Below are positions 27,946-37,533 of a DNA stretch of 64,000 nt, piece by piece. The notes beneath the pieces were generated by a model that did not search any database, had not been told where the DNA came from, and saw only the letters and a program-made list of their open reading frames with translations. The DNA lies in NCBI RefSeq assembly GCF_019468465.1, contig NZ_CP080519.1, positions 10,099,001 through 10,163,000 of the forward strand. The letters run 5' to 3'. Made by a program: the position numbers and the translations under genes. Numbering within the stretch: position 1 is the first letter of the stretch; the number at the start of each line of letters is the position of its first letter. Origin of the DNA: Amycolatopsis sp. DSM 110486 (GTDB taxonomy: Bacteria > Actinomycetota > Actinomycetes > Mycobacteriales > Pseudonocardiaceae).

Positions 27946-28260
27946 ACGAGCAGTGTAAGTCGGGTTGAGGAGCTACTTGCGTCCGGCGGCCAGGCGGCCA
28001 AGGCGTTCGGAGCGGGTTTCCAGCGCATGGTCGGTTTGCGGCCGGCGCCGGTCGGGTCCAAGCTCATGATCGCCAGTAGACGCATTTGAGCGCGGCCTGC
28101 TCGCCTCGGGAAGTGTCCGCGGGCCTTCACGGCGCGGAGGATTCGGGCCTTAACACTCTCGATCGCGTTGGTCGTGCACATCACCCGCCGGATCTCGGGG
28201 TCGAACGCCAGGAGCGGCACGAACTCGGCCCAGGCTTTGTCCCACAACCTGACGGTGGTC
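27942..28260 (-). pseudogene. IS256-family (mutator) transposase, C-terminal fragment
   Basis: It reads AWAEFVPLLAFDPEIRRVMC, TTNAIESVKARILRAVKARG, then LLAIMSLDPTGAGRK and TMRWKPAPNALA, the characteristic end of IS256 transposases. The N-terminal two-thirds and the catalytic DDE residues upstream are absent. A small shift interrupts the HFPRRAGRAQ segment. It is a remnant of an insertion that broke the neighbouring genes. Confidence 0.85.
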
Positions 28261-28336
28261 GGGTATCGAGCCGTCCTCGCGTCTTACGGTCAATTCCGCT
28301 CCACCGGAAATCGATGAGGACATGGCCGGGGCCAGG

Positions 28337-29104
28337 CTACGAAGCACGGCCGAGCATGGTCGGGCAGAGGGCGTGGCGGGCACAGTGGTCTGCGGTGAAC
28401 CCTAGTAGCAGGTTGGCCAGCGGGCTGTGTCCGCGTGACCCCAGAACCAGCAAATCGGTGTGATCGCTGCGACGGACGAGAACGTCGGCAGGGTGGCCGT
28501 GGATCACTTCCGGCTCTGCGGTCACACCGGTCTCGTCGAATTCCTTGGCCAGCAACTGTCCAGGAGGTCGGGACAGTGGGGGTGGCCCACTCAGCGCCGA
28601 AGTGGTTCCAGCAGACGGTGTGGACTATGTGTATCGCGAGCAGAGTGGCGCCGCGCAGGTGGGGGCGTGGCGGGCGGCCGTGGATCCGTCGACGCCGACG
28701 AGAATCACGCCGTGGGTTTCCTCTGGTTCCGTGCGCACGGCCACGACCGGGCACGCGGCAGTGTGCACACAGGCCCGGCTGACCGAGCCGAGCAGCCGTC
28801 GAGTCACCGGGCCGTGTGCTCGGGAGCCGACAACCAGCAGGTCGGTGGTGGCGCAGGCTTGGACGAGGTGGGCCGCGGCATCGCCGTGTTCGATGTGGTG
28901 CTTGACCGCAAGGCCGTGGCTGGCCCGTTCGATGGCAGGCAGCATCTGCGCGCGAAGGTCCTCACTGCGGTCGCGTCGAGTATGGCGGTCGACGACGGTG
29001 AGTGCGTGGATTTCCGCGTGGCGCAGGCGGGCTTGTTCGGCTGCCCACGCCAGCGCTGTCGCCGAGTGTGGTGAGCCGTCGTATCTGGCGATCACGCGGT
29101 CCAT
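28337..29104 (-). pseudogene. Universal stress protein with two frameshifts
   Basis: From ATG 29104 (GAGGAGG upstream) a first Usp domain (IARYDGSPHSATALAWAAEQ, LLVVGSRAHGPVTRRLLGSVS) and the start of the second (VILVGVDGSTAARH) are in frame. The middle (ATLLAIHIVHTVCWNHFG) and the end (LLVLGSRGHSPLANLLLGFT, CARHALCPTML) are in two other frames. The order equals that of an intact tandem USP, so two indels are inferred. The first domain could still be made as a truncated protein. Confidence 0.75.
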
Positions 29105-29851
29105 CGGAGCCTCCTCTGCGCCGGTGCTATCGCGCAGTGTTTCGGCGCTCTCGACGGTGAGCCGGTCGCGTACCAGGAGGAATCGGTTCCGGGAGAACAC
29201 GACGCGGTGGCAGTGCTTCGCTGCGGTGGCAGCGAGGATTCCGGCACTCTCTTGGACGACGAGATCGATGACGACGGCCCTGACCTCACTACAGCTGATC
29301 GGCCCGTAGTGACCCGACGTCGATCGTCACTGGCAGGCCGTTGGGCTCGACTTGTGGTGTCGCCGTTGGCTGGTAGCCGTCGACGGCATGAGTGCGCAGG
29401 TTGAAACGTTTGCTCCGGAACTTCCCGATGCAGCGGATTGGCCACCCCGAACACATCGGTCGAACGGCCCGCTTTCTTGTTCTTGAGCTGGCCTTCTGCC
29501 TGATTGGCAGCCACATCGCCGATGACAGCGGCGTCTTGCTCGCTTGAGCCTCTCGATGCGCGACGAGTGAACCCTAGGTCGATCGCGCGATGGATGGATC
29601 GTGCGCCGACGGCGATTCGGCTTGTTTCGTTTGCGATGCGGGTGGTTGACCGAGGTCGTCGCGGAGGGCTGTGTACGACGTTGCAGGCAGTTGGCCTGAC
29701 TCGCCTAGCGGAATCCGTCCCCCAGTGGCGCCCTGGCGGCCACCGCGAGTGCCTTTGGTCCTCGTGGCCAGGGCCGAGCGGCCGTTCCCTGGTGCCAGGC
29801 GGAACCGGTCTGCTGGACGGGCGAACCGCGCTTCCAAGGAAGGAACCGACG
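29105..29851. other. 747-bp region without recognisable gene
   Basis: No frame on either strand shows family motifs. A minus-strand frame at 29289-29516 (THAVDGYQPTATPQVEPNG) has some protein-like composition but no start or known relatives that I recognise. It probably contains gene debris between the USP remnant and the slipin copy. Confidence 0.3.
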
Positions 29852-30683
29852 ATGAATCCCTGGGTGATCGTTGGTATCGCTGGTGTGGTCCTGTTCCTGT
29901 TGGGTATGTCGATCAGGATCGTCAAGCAGTTCGAGAAAGGTGTTCAGTTCCGGCTGGGCCGGGTGATCGGTGTCCGCGAGCCCGGGTTGCGGTTCGTCAT
30001 ACCGGTGATCGACCTCCTGCGCGGGATCTCTCTGCGCATCGTCACCATGCCGATCCAGTCGCAGGGCATCATCACGCGGGACAACGTCAGCGTCGACGTT
30101 TCGGCCGTCGCATACTTCCGGCTAGTGGACGCAGTGAAGTCGGTCGTCGCGATCGAAAACGTCTACGCCGCGATCGACCAGATCGCGCAGACCAACGTTG
30201 CGGAAGGTCATCGGGGAGCACACGCTCGACGAAACGCTGGCCGAGACGGATGCGGTGAACTCCGACATCCGCCTGATCCTCGACACCACCACGACTGAAA
30301 GGGGAGTCGACGTGACGCTCGTGGAGTTGAAGGACATCCAGGTGCCGGAGACGATGAAGCGCGCCTTGGCGAAACAGGCCGAAGCCGTGCGGGAAAAGCG
30401 CGCGAAGATCATCAACGCGGAAGGTGAAGCGCCGGCCGCGGCGAAGCTCGGCGAGGCGTCGGACACCATGATGGCGCACCCGCTTTCCCTCCAGCTGCGG
30501 AACCTCCAGAGCCTGGTCGAGATCGCCGTCGACCACAACAGCACCGTCGTGTTCCCGGCGCCGCTGATGAGCACCATCGGCGAGCTCGGTTCGTTCCTGA
30601 CCCGCGAGGCGGCTGCCTCGACTCCGCCGGCCCCGCAGGTGGCGGAGCCGAACGGCAAGGCCGCCGCCTCGGTGGTTGCCTGA
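29852..30683 (+). pseudogene. Slipin copy, frameshifted
   Basis: It is nearly the same protein as the slipin at 18778-19608 ([38 protein letters not shown]). The frame breaks at about 30193, where QIAQTN is followed by an extra [21 protein letters not shown] then continues one base out of frame to the stop at 30683. A single-base insertion accounts for it. The order slipin then aldolase is kept in degraded form, since an aldolase tail starts at 30684. Confidence 0.85.
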
Positions 30684-30722
30684 ACGCTGCGCGAGATCCT
30701 CGCCAAGTATCCGAGCACCTGA
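30684..30722 (+). pseudogene. Aldolase 3'-end remnant (13 codons)
   Basis: Directly after the slipin stop, codons read TLREILAKYPST then TGA. This matches the C-terminus ALREILAKYPSV of the aldolase at 17856-18749. The rest of the gene is gone. It shows that a slipin-aldolase pair was present here too. Confidence 0.7.
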
Positions 30723-30740
30723 TCCGGAAGGAGGCCTGTG

Positions 30741-30890
30741 ATGCAGGAGAAGCACTGGCGGCTGGACATCTTCATCGACGAGGACAACGGCACGCCGGGG
30801 AGGTCCCGGCTCGGCCCTTCGCCGAACCCGAATTGGCCGAACCGCCCGGCGCCGCCAGCGAGGACGATGAGACCGTGCTCCTCGTGCTGA
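30741..30890 (+). pseudogene. DUF1876-like start fused to unrelated sequence
   Basis: The ATG at 30741, with GGAAGGAGG upstream, begins MQEKHWRLDIFIDEDNG, which resembles the first strand-helix of DUF1876 (dsRBD-like) proteins common in USP clusters. From about residue 20 the sequence becomes a proline-rich shadow frame of the following Acg remnant. A deletion joining the two is inferred. Confidence 0.4.
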
Positions 30891-31163
30891 GTACCGCGTC
30901 CGTAGACCAGATGTCCCGCCTGCGCAGGGGAAGCGACCAGCGCGGCCCCGCTCACTGCGACCTGCTTCGGGCTCGCCGCGTGCCCGATGACCGAACCGCT
31001 CGAGCTGCCCACCGTCCGGGACACCGTCAAGGCGAAAGTCTCGTCCTACACCCTTCCCGCAGATGGTCCTGCGCCTCGGCTGGGCACCCGCCAACGCAGA
31101 CTCGCTGCCAGCCATCCCGCGCCGTGACTTGGAAGACGTCGTGACGCCCCTCGACACGGCCGA
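30809..31163 (+). pseudogene. Acg-family nitroreductase C-terminal remnant
   Basis: In three frames one reads EDDETVLLVLSTASVDQMSR, then ATSAAPLTATCFGLAACPMT with EPLELPTVRDTVKAKV, then QMVLRLGWAPANADSLPAIP and RRDLEDVVTPLD. This is the order of Acg-type proteins at their C-terminus. The N-terminal half is deleted and at least two shifts are present. It is distinct from the intact Acg-like gene at 12755-13750. Confidence 0.7.
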
Positions 31164-31183
31164 AGATCACCGAGGAGGTCGCC

Positions 31184-32626
31184 ATGGAGCGGCTCAGTCC
31201 CCTCGACGCGGCGTTCCTGGAGATCGAGGACGAGGACCCGCACGCGACTCTCGCGATCGCGTCGCTGGCGATCCTGGCCGGCCCCGCCCCGGCGCAGGAC
31301 GAGTTCGCCGCGGCGATCACCTCCCGGCTGCCCGGCGTCCCGCGGTGCCACCAGAAGATCCGCCGTGTGCCGTTCGACCTCGGGCCTCCGGTGTGGGTCG
31401 ACGACGAAGCCTTCCGCCCTGAGGACCACATCGGCCGGTTGGCCGTGCCGGCACCCCATGACGAGGCCGCCCTGGGCGAGCTCGTTGCACTGCTCATGGA
31501 CGAACGGTTCGACCGCGACGGTCCGCTGTGGCGGTTCTGGGTGATCGAAGGGCTCACCGGTGGCCGGTGGGCCGTGCTGTCCAAGGTCCACCACAGCCTC
31601 GCCGACGGTGTCGCCGGCATCGGCTTGCAGCGGGTGCTATTCGGCTCGGCGCCCCCATCCGCCGAGGACGCCGAACCCGCGCCGGACCCCGGTTCGCTGC
31701 GGCTGCTCGCGTTCGCGCTCGGCGACCTTGTGACCAGCCCGTTCAGCGGGCTGGGCCATCTGGCCCGCAGCGCGCTGCACCCCCGCGCGCTCGCCCGCCG
31801 CGCTACCGACGTCGCCCGGGGGTTCGCCGCGCTCAGCACGGCACTCATGCCCGTCGCCCCCACTTCGCTGAGCGGGCCGCTCGGCCGGCGGCGCGGTTAC
31901 GCGTTCACACGCGCCGCGCTGGACGACGTGGTCACCACCGCGAAGGCGTTCGAGGTCACCGTCAACGACGTCCTGCTCGCCGCGGTCAGCGGCGCCTTGC
32001 GGGAGCTGCTCGTCCGCAGCGGTGAGGAACCCGCCGCCGACAGCGTCCGCAGCCTCGTGCCCGTCGCGGTACGAGCCGGGCACGAGTCCGAGGTGGACAA
32101 CCGGGTGTCGCTGCTGCTGCCGCTGCTGCCCGTCGACCTGGCCGATCCCGTCCAGCGCCTGATCCGGGTGCACCGCAGGGTCGCCGCGCTGAAGGACAGC
32201 CGCGAGGCCATCGCGGGCGAGTTCGTGACCACATCGGCAGCGCTGGGCCCGTTCGCCGCATCGGCGTGGGCGATTCGCGGCGCCGCCCGGCTTCCCCAGC
32301 ACAACATCGTCACGGTGACCACGAACGTGCCCGCTCCGCCCGGTGAACTCACCGTCACCAGCCGCGAAGTGCTCGAGCTCTACCCGTACGTGCCGATCGC
32401 CCTGCGCCTGCGCACCGGGGTCGCGATGCTGACCTACCGGGGCTGCGTTTTCTTCGGCGTCACGGTCGACCGCGCGACCGTGCCGGATCCGCGGTTCCTC
32501 GCCGACGCGGTCGTGGCAGAGCTGGATGCGCTCAAGACCGCCGCGGTCTCGGCATCGAGGGCCGCCACGAGATCCCGCGGATCCGGCAGCCCGCGCCGGT
32601 CCATGCCGAAGCCGAAGCGGACCTGA
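31184..32626 (+). CDS. Wax ester synthase/diacylglycerol acyltransferase (WS/DGAT)
   Basis: A 480-residue bifunctional acyltransferase. MERLSPLDAAFLEIED opens the family, and the active-site motif HHSLADG (H136, H137, D141) is intact. The C-terminal domain has PVAVRAGHESEVDNRVSLLL and VTTNVPAPPGE. It esterifies acyl-CoA to diacylglycerol or alcohols, making storage lipid. Mycobacterial Tgs1 of this family is DosR-induced. The last about 25 residues (Ser/Arg-rich) read through the antisense end of another WS/DGAT remnant, so the native C-terminus may be lost, but the domain is complete. Confidence 0.9.
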   Translation: MERLSPLDAAFLEIEDEDPHATLAIASLAILAGPAPAQDEFAAAITSRLPGVPRCHQKIRRVPFDLGPPVWVDDEAFRPEDHIGRLAVPAPHDEAALGELVALLMDERFDRDGPLWRFWVIEGLTGGRWAVLSKVHHSLADGVAGIGLQRVLFGSAPPSAEDAEPAPDPGSLRLLAFALGDLVTSPFSGLGHLARSALHPRALARRATDVARGFAALSTALMPVAPTSLSGPLGRRRGYAFTRAALDDVVTTAKAFEVTVNDVLLAAVSGALRELLVRSGEEPAADSVRSLVPVAVRAGHESEVDNRVSLLLPLLPVDLADPVQRLIRVHRRVAALKDSREAIAGEFVTTSAALGPFAASAWAIRGAARLPQHNIVTVTTNVPAPPGELTVTSREVLELYPYVPIALRLRTGVAMLTYRGCVFFGVTVDRATVPDPRFLADAVVAELDALKTAAVSASRAATRSRGSGSPRRSMPKPKRT

Positions 32627-32999
32627 CCGGCGTAGCTGAACTCGCACACCGTGATCGCGTGGCGGTCGCCGCACGGCGCCCAGCCCACGATCCCCTCGAC
32701 GGGTGCCCCTGCCGTCGCCATCGACCCGCGGGGCCGGGCACGTTGGCGAGCACGCCCACCGCCTTGGCGGACAGGAATGCGCTCAGCCCCTCCGACACCG
32801 GTCCCGGGGTACGGGCGACGACGTATTAGAGCCCGTAGTTCACCACCGGTTCGTAGGATTCACAGATCCGCGCGACGCGCCAGTGAGTCTCGGCGAGCCG
32901 TTCCCCGAACGTCCGGCCGCCCAGCGGCAACCGCGCGAACACCAGGGAAAAGTGGTTGCCGAGCCGTTCGGGGAGTTCGGCGTCGAATCGGGACTGCCG
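32540..32999 (-). pseudogene. Second WS/DGAT, C-terminal remnant on opposite strand
   Basis: On the minus strand one frame reads LGNHFSLVFARLPLGG, then a TAA stop after PVVNYGL, then VSEGLSAFLSAKAVGVLANV. After a frameshift near 32730 it reads GIVGWAPCGDRHAITVCEFS and YAGQVRFGFGMD. These are the last third of a WS/DGAT. It ends tail-to-tail inside the 3' end of the intact WS/DGAT gene and is cut upstream by an ISL3 fragment. Confidence 0.75.
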
Positions 33000-33179
33000 G
33001 CGATCCACGCGACCCTCGATCATCGCCTGTCCAACGCACTGATCGAGTCGACCAACACCAAGATCCGGCTGCTGACACGTCTGGCGTTCGGGTTCAAACA
33101 CCCCCACGCCCTGATCTCCCTCGCGCTCCTCGCCCTCGGCGGCTACCGCCCCGAACTACCCGACCGCACCCACACATAG
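33000..33179 (+). pseudogene. ISL3-family transposase, C-terminal fragment
   Basis: It reads LSNALIESTNTKIRLLTRLA, FGFKHPHALISLALLALGGY and then RPELPDRT before the stop at 33177-33179, the typical end of ISL3 transposases. The remainder is missing at the junction with the WS/DGAT remnant. Confidence 0.75.
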
Positions 33180-33189
33180 ATCAACAGAG

Positions 33190-33672
33190 CCCGAAAAAAG
33201 GGGACCCATGACCGGCCCGAACCCGGTCGACCGCGGCAAGTCCGGATCGAAGATCCATGTTCTGTCCGACCGGGCCGGTCTGCCCCTGGCGGTCGCGGTG
33301 TCCGCCGCCAACACCAACGACTCCTACGCCCTCAAACCCCTGGTCATGGCCATCCCGTCGATCAGGTCCCGGCGCGGACCCCGCCGCCGCAAACCCGGCA
33401 AGCTGCCCGCCGACAAGGCCTACGACCAGGCCGACCTGCGGGACTGGGTCCGAGACCGCGGCATCGCCGTGCGCATCGCCCGCAAAGGCATCGAGACCAG
33501 CAAGAAACTCGGCAAACACCGCTGGGTCATCGAATGATCCATCGCCTGGCTCTTCGGCTACCACCGACTCGCCATCCGCTATGACCGCTACGCCAACCAC
33601 TTCTGCGCCTTCCTCACCCTCGCTGCCACCCTCACCTGCTACAAGAAACTCACCAAATGAGACACGCTCTAA
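33190..33672 (+). mobile_element. IS5-family (IS427 type) right-end fragment
   Basis: The second transposase frame starts at 33208 (MTGPNPVDRGKSGSKIHVLS; DKAYDQADLRDWV; RIARKGIETSKKLGKHRWVIE). It is interrupted by TGA at 33535-33537, where relatives have Arg, and continues SIAWLFGYHRLAIRYDRYAN to LTCYKKLTK at 33660. The right end is TGAGACACGCTCTAA, ending at 33672. The left part with orfA is missing here. A matching orfA half with the end TGAGACACGCTCTTA lies at 39840-40109. Confidence 0.8.
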
Positions 33673-33779
33673 ACCGCTGTTTGTTGGATCTACGGTGTCG
33701 GTTCGTCCAGTCTCGGACAATGAGTCAGGAACTGAGCCAAATCGGAGCTGGATCGCGGCCACTGATGATCCGCTGTGGA

Positions 33780-36700
33780 CTACTGTGGTGGTTGCGGCGC
33801 GCCGTAGCCACCACCGCCCGGGGTTTCGACGATCAATACGTCACCAGGGCGGACCTGGGCCGAATCGGCTCCCGCGAGGTCGGTGACGGTGCCGTCGGCG
33901 TGCCGCACGTGGTTGCGACCGAGCGCTCCGGGCGAGCCGCCCGCCATGCCGTAGGGCGGGACCTTGCGGTGGCTGGACAAGGTGCTCACGGTCACGGGTT
34001 CGGTGAACTCGAGGCGGCGAGTGGCGCCGTCGCCTCCGTGCCATCTTCCGCGGCCGCCGCTGCCGCGGCGGATGGCGAATTCCCGCAACAGGACGGGGAA
34101 GCGCCATTCAAGTACCTCGGGGTCGGTGAGCCGGGAATTCGTCATGTGCGTCTGCACCGCGGACGCACCGTCGAATCCCTCGCCTGCACCGGAGCCGGAC
34201 GCGAGGGTTTCGTAGTACTGGTGACGTTCGTTGCCGAAGGTGACGTTGTTCATCGTCCCCGAGCCTTCGGCCTGCACCCGCAGAGCGGCGAACAACGCAC
34301 CGGTGATCGCCTGAGAGGTTTCGACGTTGCCGGCGACGACGGCCGCGGGATAGGTGGGCGCGAGCATCGAGCCCTCCGGGATGATGATCCGCAATGGGCG
34401 CAGGCAGCCGTCGTTGAGCGGGATCTCGTCGGCGACGAGGGTCCGGAACACGTACAGCACCGCGGCGTTGGCGACCGAGGACGGTGCGTTGAAATTCGTG
34501 TCCAGCTGGGGCGAGGTACCGGTGAAGTCGATGGTCGCACTGCGACTCGCGCGGTCCACTGTGACCCGCACGGCGATGATCGCGCCGGAGTCCATACGGT
34601 ACCGGTATTCACCGTCGCCGAGCGTGTCGATCACACGGCGGACAGCGTCCTCGGCGTTGTCCTGAACGTGCCGCATGTACGCCTGGACGACTTCGAGTCC
34701 GAAATGGTCGATCATCTTGCCGACCTCGTCGACACCTTTCTGGTTGGCGGCGATCTGGGCACGTAGATCGGCGAGGTTCGTCTCCGGACTGCGAGACGGG
34801 TAAGGCAGGTCGGTCAGGAGGCGCAGCGTTTCACTCTCGCGGAACCGGCCGCTTTCGGCGAGCAGCCAGTTGTCGAACAGCACCCCTTCTTCGTCGACCT
34901 CGCGGCTGTGGGCCGGCATGGAGCCAGGCGTGATACCGCCGATTTCGGCATGGTGCCCGCGAGAGGCGACGAAGAACAGAATGTGCTTGCCCACGGCGTC
35001 GAAGACGGGGGTGATGACGGTGATGTCCGGCAGGTGCGTGCCGCCGTGGTAGGGATCGTTGACCGCGTACACGTCACCGGGTTTCATCTCGCCGGCGCGT
35101 CGGCTGACCACCTCCTTGACGCTGGTCCCCATCGAGCCCAGATGGACGGGGATGTGCGGCGCATTGGCGACGAGGTTGCCGTCCGCGTCGAACAACGCAC
35201 ACGAGAAGTCCAGCCGCTCGCGGATGTTCACCGACTGGGCCGTGGCTTCCAGCCGGGTGCCCATCTGTTCGGCGATCGACATGAACAGGTTGTTGAAGAT
35301 CTCCAACAGCACCGGATCCGACGCAGTCGCCGCGTCCGTCTCATCCGGCGCCGCCACCCGCTCGGCGACCAGGTGCCCGGACCTCGTCATCGTCGCCCGC
35401 CAGCCGTCGTCGACCACGGTGGTGGCGTTGGCCTCGGCAATGATCGCCGGCCCGGTCAGAATATCGCCGGGGCACATCCGCTCCCGCTGCCGCAACGGCA
35501 CCTCGCGCCAGGCTCCCTGGGTGCAGAGGGACGCGGTGTCGCCCAGATCGGCGGCGTCGGGAGTCTGCTCGCCCAGCTGGGACAGATCCGGTTGTTCGGT
35601 CAGTCCCGTGGCCTCGACGGAGATCGCTTCGGCGATCAGCGGACGGTCCATCAGAAACGAATACGTCGCTCGGTGGCTTGTCTCGAACTCGGTGATCATG
35701 GTGTCGAGTTCGGCCAGTTCTACTGGCACCGCGGTGTCAGTGCCGTCGTAGCGCACCTGCACTCGACGGACCGCTCGGATCCGCTCAGTCGGGATGCCCT
35801 CGTCGAGCAGCTCGAAACGCGCGGCCTCCTCGAGGGTGTCGGCGACCTGCGCCAGCTTCGGCAGCGCCGCGGCGTCGAGCCTGATCTCGACGGACTGTTC
35901 CCGCATCGCGGTGGTGTCGGCCAGCCCGATCCCGAGCGCGGAGAGCACGCCGGCCATCGGCGGCACGAGCACCGTGCGGATACCGAGTGCGTCCGCCACC
36001 GCGCAGGCGTGCTGCCCGCCCGCACCACCGAAAGTGGTCAGTACGTACCGGGTCACGTCGTGTCCCTTTTGGACGGAGATCTTCTTGACCGCATTCGACA
36101 TGTTCGCCACCGCGATCCGCAGGAACCCCTCGGCGACCTCTTCCGGTGAGCGCTCATCACCGGTCTGTGCCCGTACCTCGCCGGCCAGTTCGGTGAAGCG
36201 GCGCCGCACAACGTCACTGTCCAACGGCTGGTCCCCGTCGGGGCCGAACACAGCCGGGAAGTGTGCGGACTGTACCCGGCCGAGCATGACGTTGGCGTCG
36301 GTGATGGTCAACGGTCCGCCGCCGCGATAGGAGGCCGGGCCGGGGTCCGCGCCGGCCGAGTCCGGGCCGACGCGATAGCGGCTCCCGTCGAAGTGCAGGA
36401 TCGACCCGCCCCCGGCGGCCACGGTGTGGATGTCCAGCATCGGGGCGCGCAGCCGGACCCCGGCGACCTGAGTGGTGAACACCCGCTCGTACTCGCCGGC
36501 GTAGTGCGACACGTCGGTCGAGGTACCACCCATGTCGAAGCCGATCACATGGTCGAATCCCGCCAGCGCCGACATCCGCACCATGCCGACGATGCCCCCA
36601 GCCGGGCCGGACAGGATGGCGTCCTTGCCACGGAAATGCCCGGCCTCGGCCAGTCCCCCGTTGGACTGCATGAACATCAACCGGACGCCGCGCATCTGAG

Positions 36701-37385
36701 CGGCCACCTGGTCGACGTAGCGACGCAACACCGGGGACAAGTAGGCGTCCACCACCGCGGTGTCTCCGCGAGGCACCAGCTTCATCAGCGGACTGACCTC
36801 GGACGACAGCGAGATCTGGGGAAAGCCGATCTGCTCGGCCAGGCTGCCGATCTCCTGCTCGTGGGCCGGGTACAAGTGGCTGTGCAGGCACACCACCGCG
36901 ACGGCGTGAATCCCGTCGGCGTACGCCTGCCGCAGCCCGTGGCCCAGCTGGTCGAGATCGGGCGCGCGCAGCACCGTGCCGTCGGCGGCGATCCGTTCGT
37001 CGACCTCGACGACACGCTCGTACAGCATCTCCGGCAGCACGATGTGCCGGTCGAAGATCCTGGGACGGTTCTGGTACGCGATGCGCAGCGCGTCGGCGAA
37101 TCCCCGCGTGATCACCAGCAGCGTGCGCTCGCCCTTGCGTTCCAGCAGTGCGTTCGTCGCCACCGTAGTGCCCATCCGCACCGTCTCGACCCGCTCGACC
37201 GGCACCGGCGCATCCCCGCTCACCCCCAGCAGCACCTTGATCCCAGCCACCGCCGCGTCGCGGTAGCGCGCCGGGTTCATGGACAGCAACTTGTGCGTCA
37301 GCAGCTGCCCGTCCGGCCGCCGCGCCACGATGTCGGTGAACGTACCGCCCCGGTCGACCCAGAACTGCCACTCCGCATTCGCCAC
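33780..37385 (-). CDS. Fused hydantoinase/oxoprolinase HyuA-HyuB (5-oxoprolinase type)
   Basis: A 1201-residue ATP-dependent amidohydrolase. The HyuA half (residues 1-690) has WVDRGGTFTDIVARRPDG, MGTTVATNALLERKG, FMQSNGGLA and IGFDMGGTSTDVSHY. The HyuB half (about 700 onward) has MSIAEQMGTRLEATAQSVNI and REFAIRRGSGGRGRWHGGDG with PGGGGYG at the end. It opens 5-oxoproline, or a hydantoin-like ring, using ATP. The start at GTG 37385 is chosen because AAGGGAG is 6 nt upstream. It stands alone, beside IS5 debris. Confidence 0.92.
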   Translation of the reverse strand: MANAEWQFWVDRGGTFTDIVARRPDGQLLTHKLLSMNPARYRDAAVAGIKVLLGVSGDAPVPVERVETVRMGTTVATNALLERKGERTLLVITRGFADALRIAYQNRPRIFDRHIVLPEMLYERVVEVDERIAADGTVLRAPDLDQLGHGLRQAYADGIHAVAVVCLHSHLYPAHEQEIGSLAEQIGFPQISLSSEVSPLMKLVPRGDTAVVDAYLSPVLRRYVDQVAAQMRGVRLMFMQSNGGLAEAGHFRGKDAILSGPAGGIVGMVRMSALAGFDHVIGFDMGGTSTDVSHYAGEYERVFTTQVAGVRLRAPMLDIHTVAAGGGSILHFDGSRYRVGPDSAGADPGPASYRGGGPLTITDANVMLGRVQSAHFPAVFGPDGDQPLDSDVVRRRFTELAGEVRAQTGDERSPEEVAEGFLRIAVANMSNAVKKISVQKGHDVTRYVLTTFGGAGGQHACAVADALGIRTVLVPPMAGVLSALGIGLADTTAMREQSVEIRLDAAALPKLAQVADTLEEAARFELLDEGIPTERIRAVRRVQVRYDGTDTAVPVELAELDTMITEFETSHRATYSFLMDRPLIAEAISVEATGLTEQPDLSQLGEQTPDAADLGDTASLCTQGAWREVPLRQRERMCPGDILTGPAIIAEANATTVVDDGWRATMTRSGHLVAERVAAPDETDAATASDPVLLEIFNNLFMSIAEQMGTRLEATAQSVNIRERLDFSCALFDADGNLVANAPHIPVHLGSMGTSVKEVVSRRAGEMKPGDVYAVNDPYHGGTHLPDITVITPVFDAVGKHILFFVASRGHHAEIGGITPGSMPAHSREVDEEGVLFDNWLLAESGRFRESETLRLLTDLPYPSRSPETNLADLRAQIAANQKGVDEVGKMIDHFGLEVVQAYMRHVQDNAEDAVRRVIDTLGDGEYRYRMDSGAIIAVRVTVDRASRSATIDFTGTSPQLDTNFNAPSSVANAAVLYVFRTLVADEIPLNDGCLRPLRIIIPEGSMLAPTYPAAVVAGNVETSQAITGALFAALRVQAEGSGTMNNVTFGNERHQYYETLASGSGAGEGFDGASAVQTHMTNSRLTDPEVLEWRFPVLLREFAIRRGSGGRGRWHGGDGATRRLEFTEPVTVSTLSSHRKVPPYGMAGGSPGALGRNHVRHADGTVTDLAGADSAQVRPGDVLIVETPGGGGYGAPQPPQ

Positions 37386-37533
37386 ACCGGCTCCCTTCAC
37401 CGGTCACCAGGCCCCTCCCACCGAGCCTACAATCGTCAGCGGTGGCGGACACGCCCGCGCGTTCCGCACCGAACAGCCGGTGACTCACGCTTTTCGGGTT
37501 GTCAACAGCGACCGGCAAGCGAGGTGATCCGAA

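Noticed and set aside
33780..37400. Long plus-strand frames across the HyuAB gene
   Set aside because: They are shadows; the minus strand has the full conserved protein.
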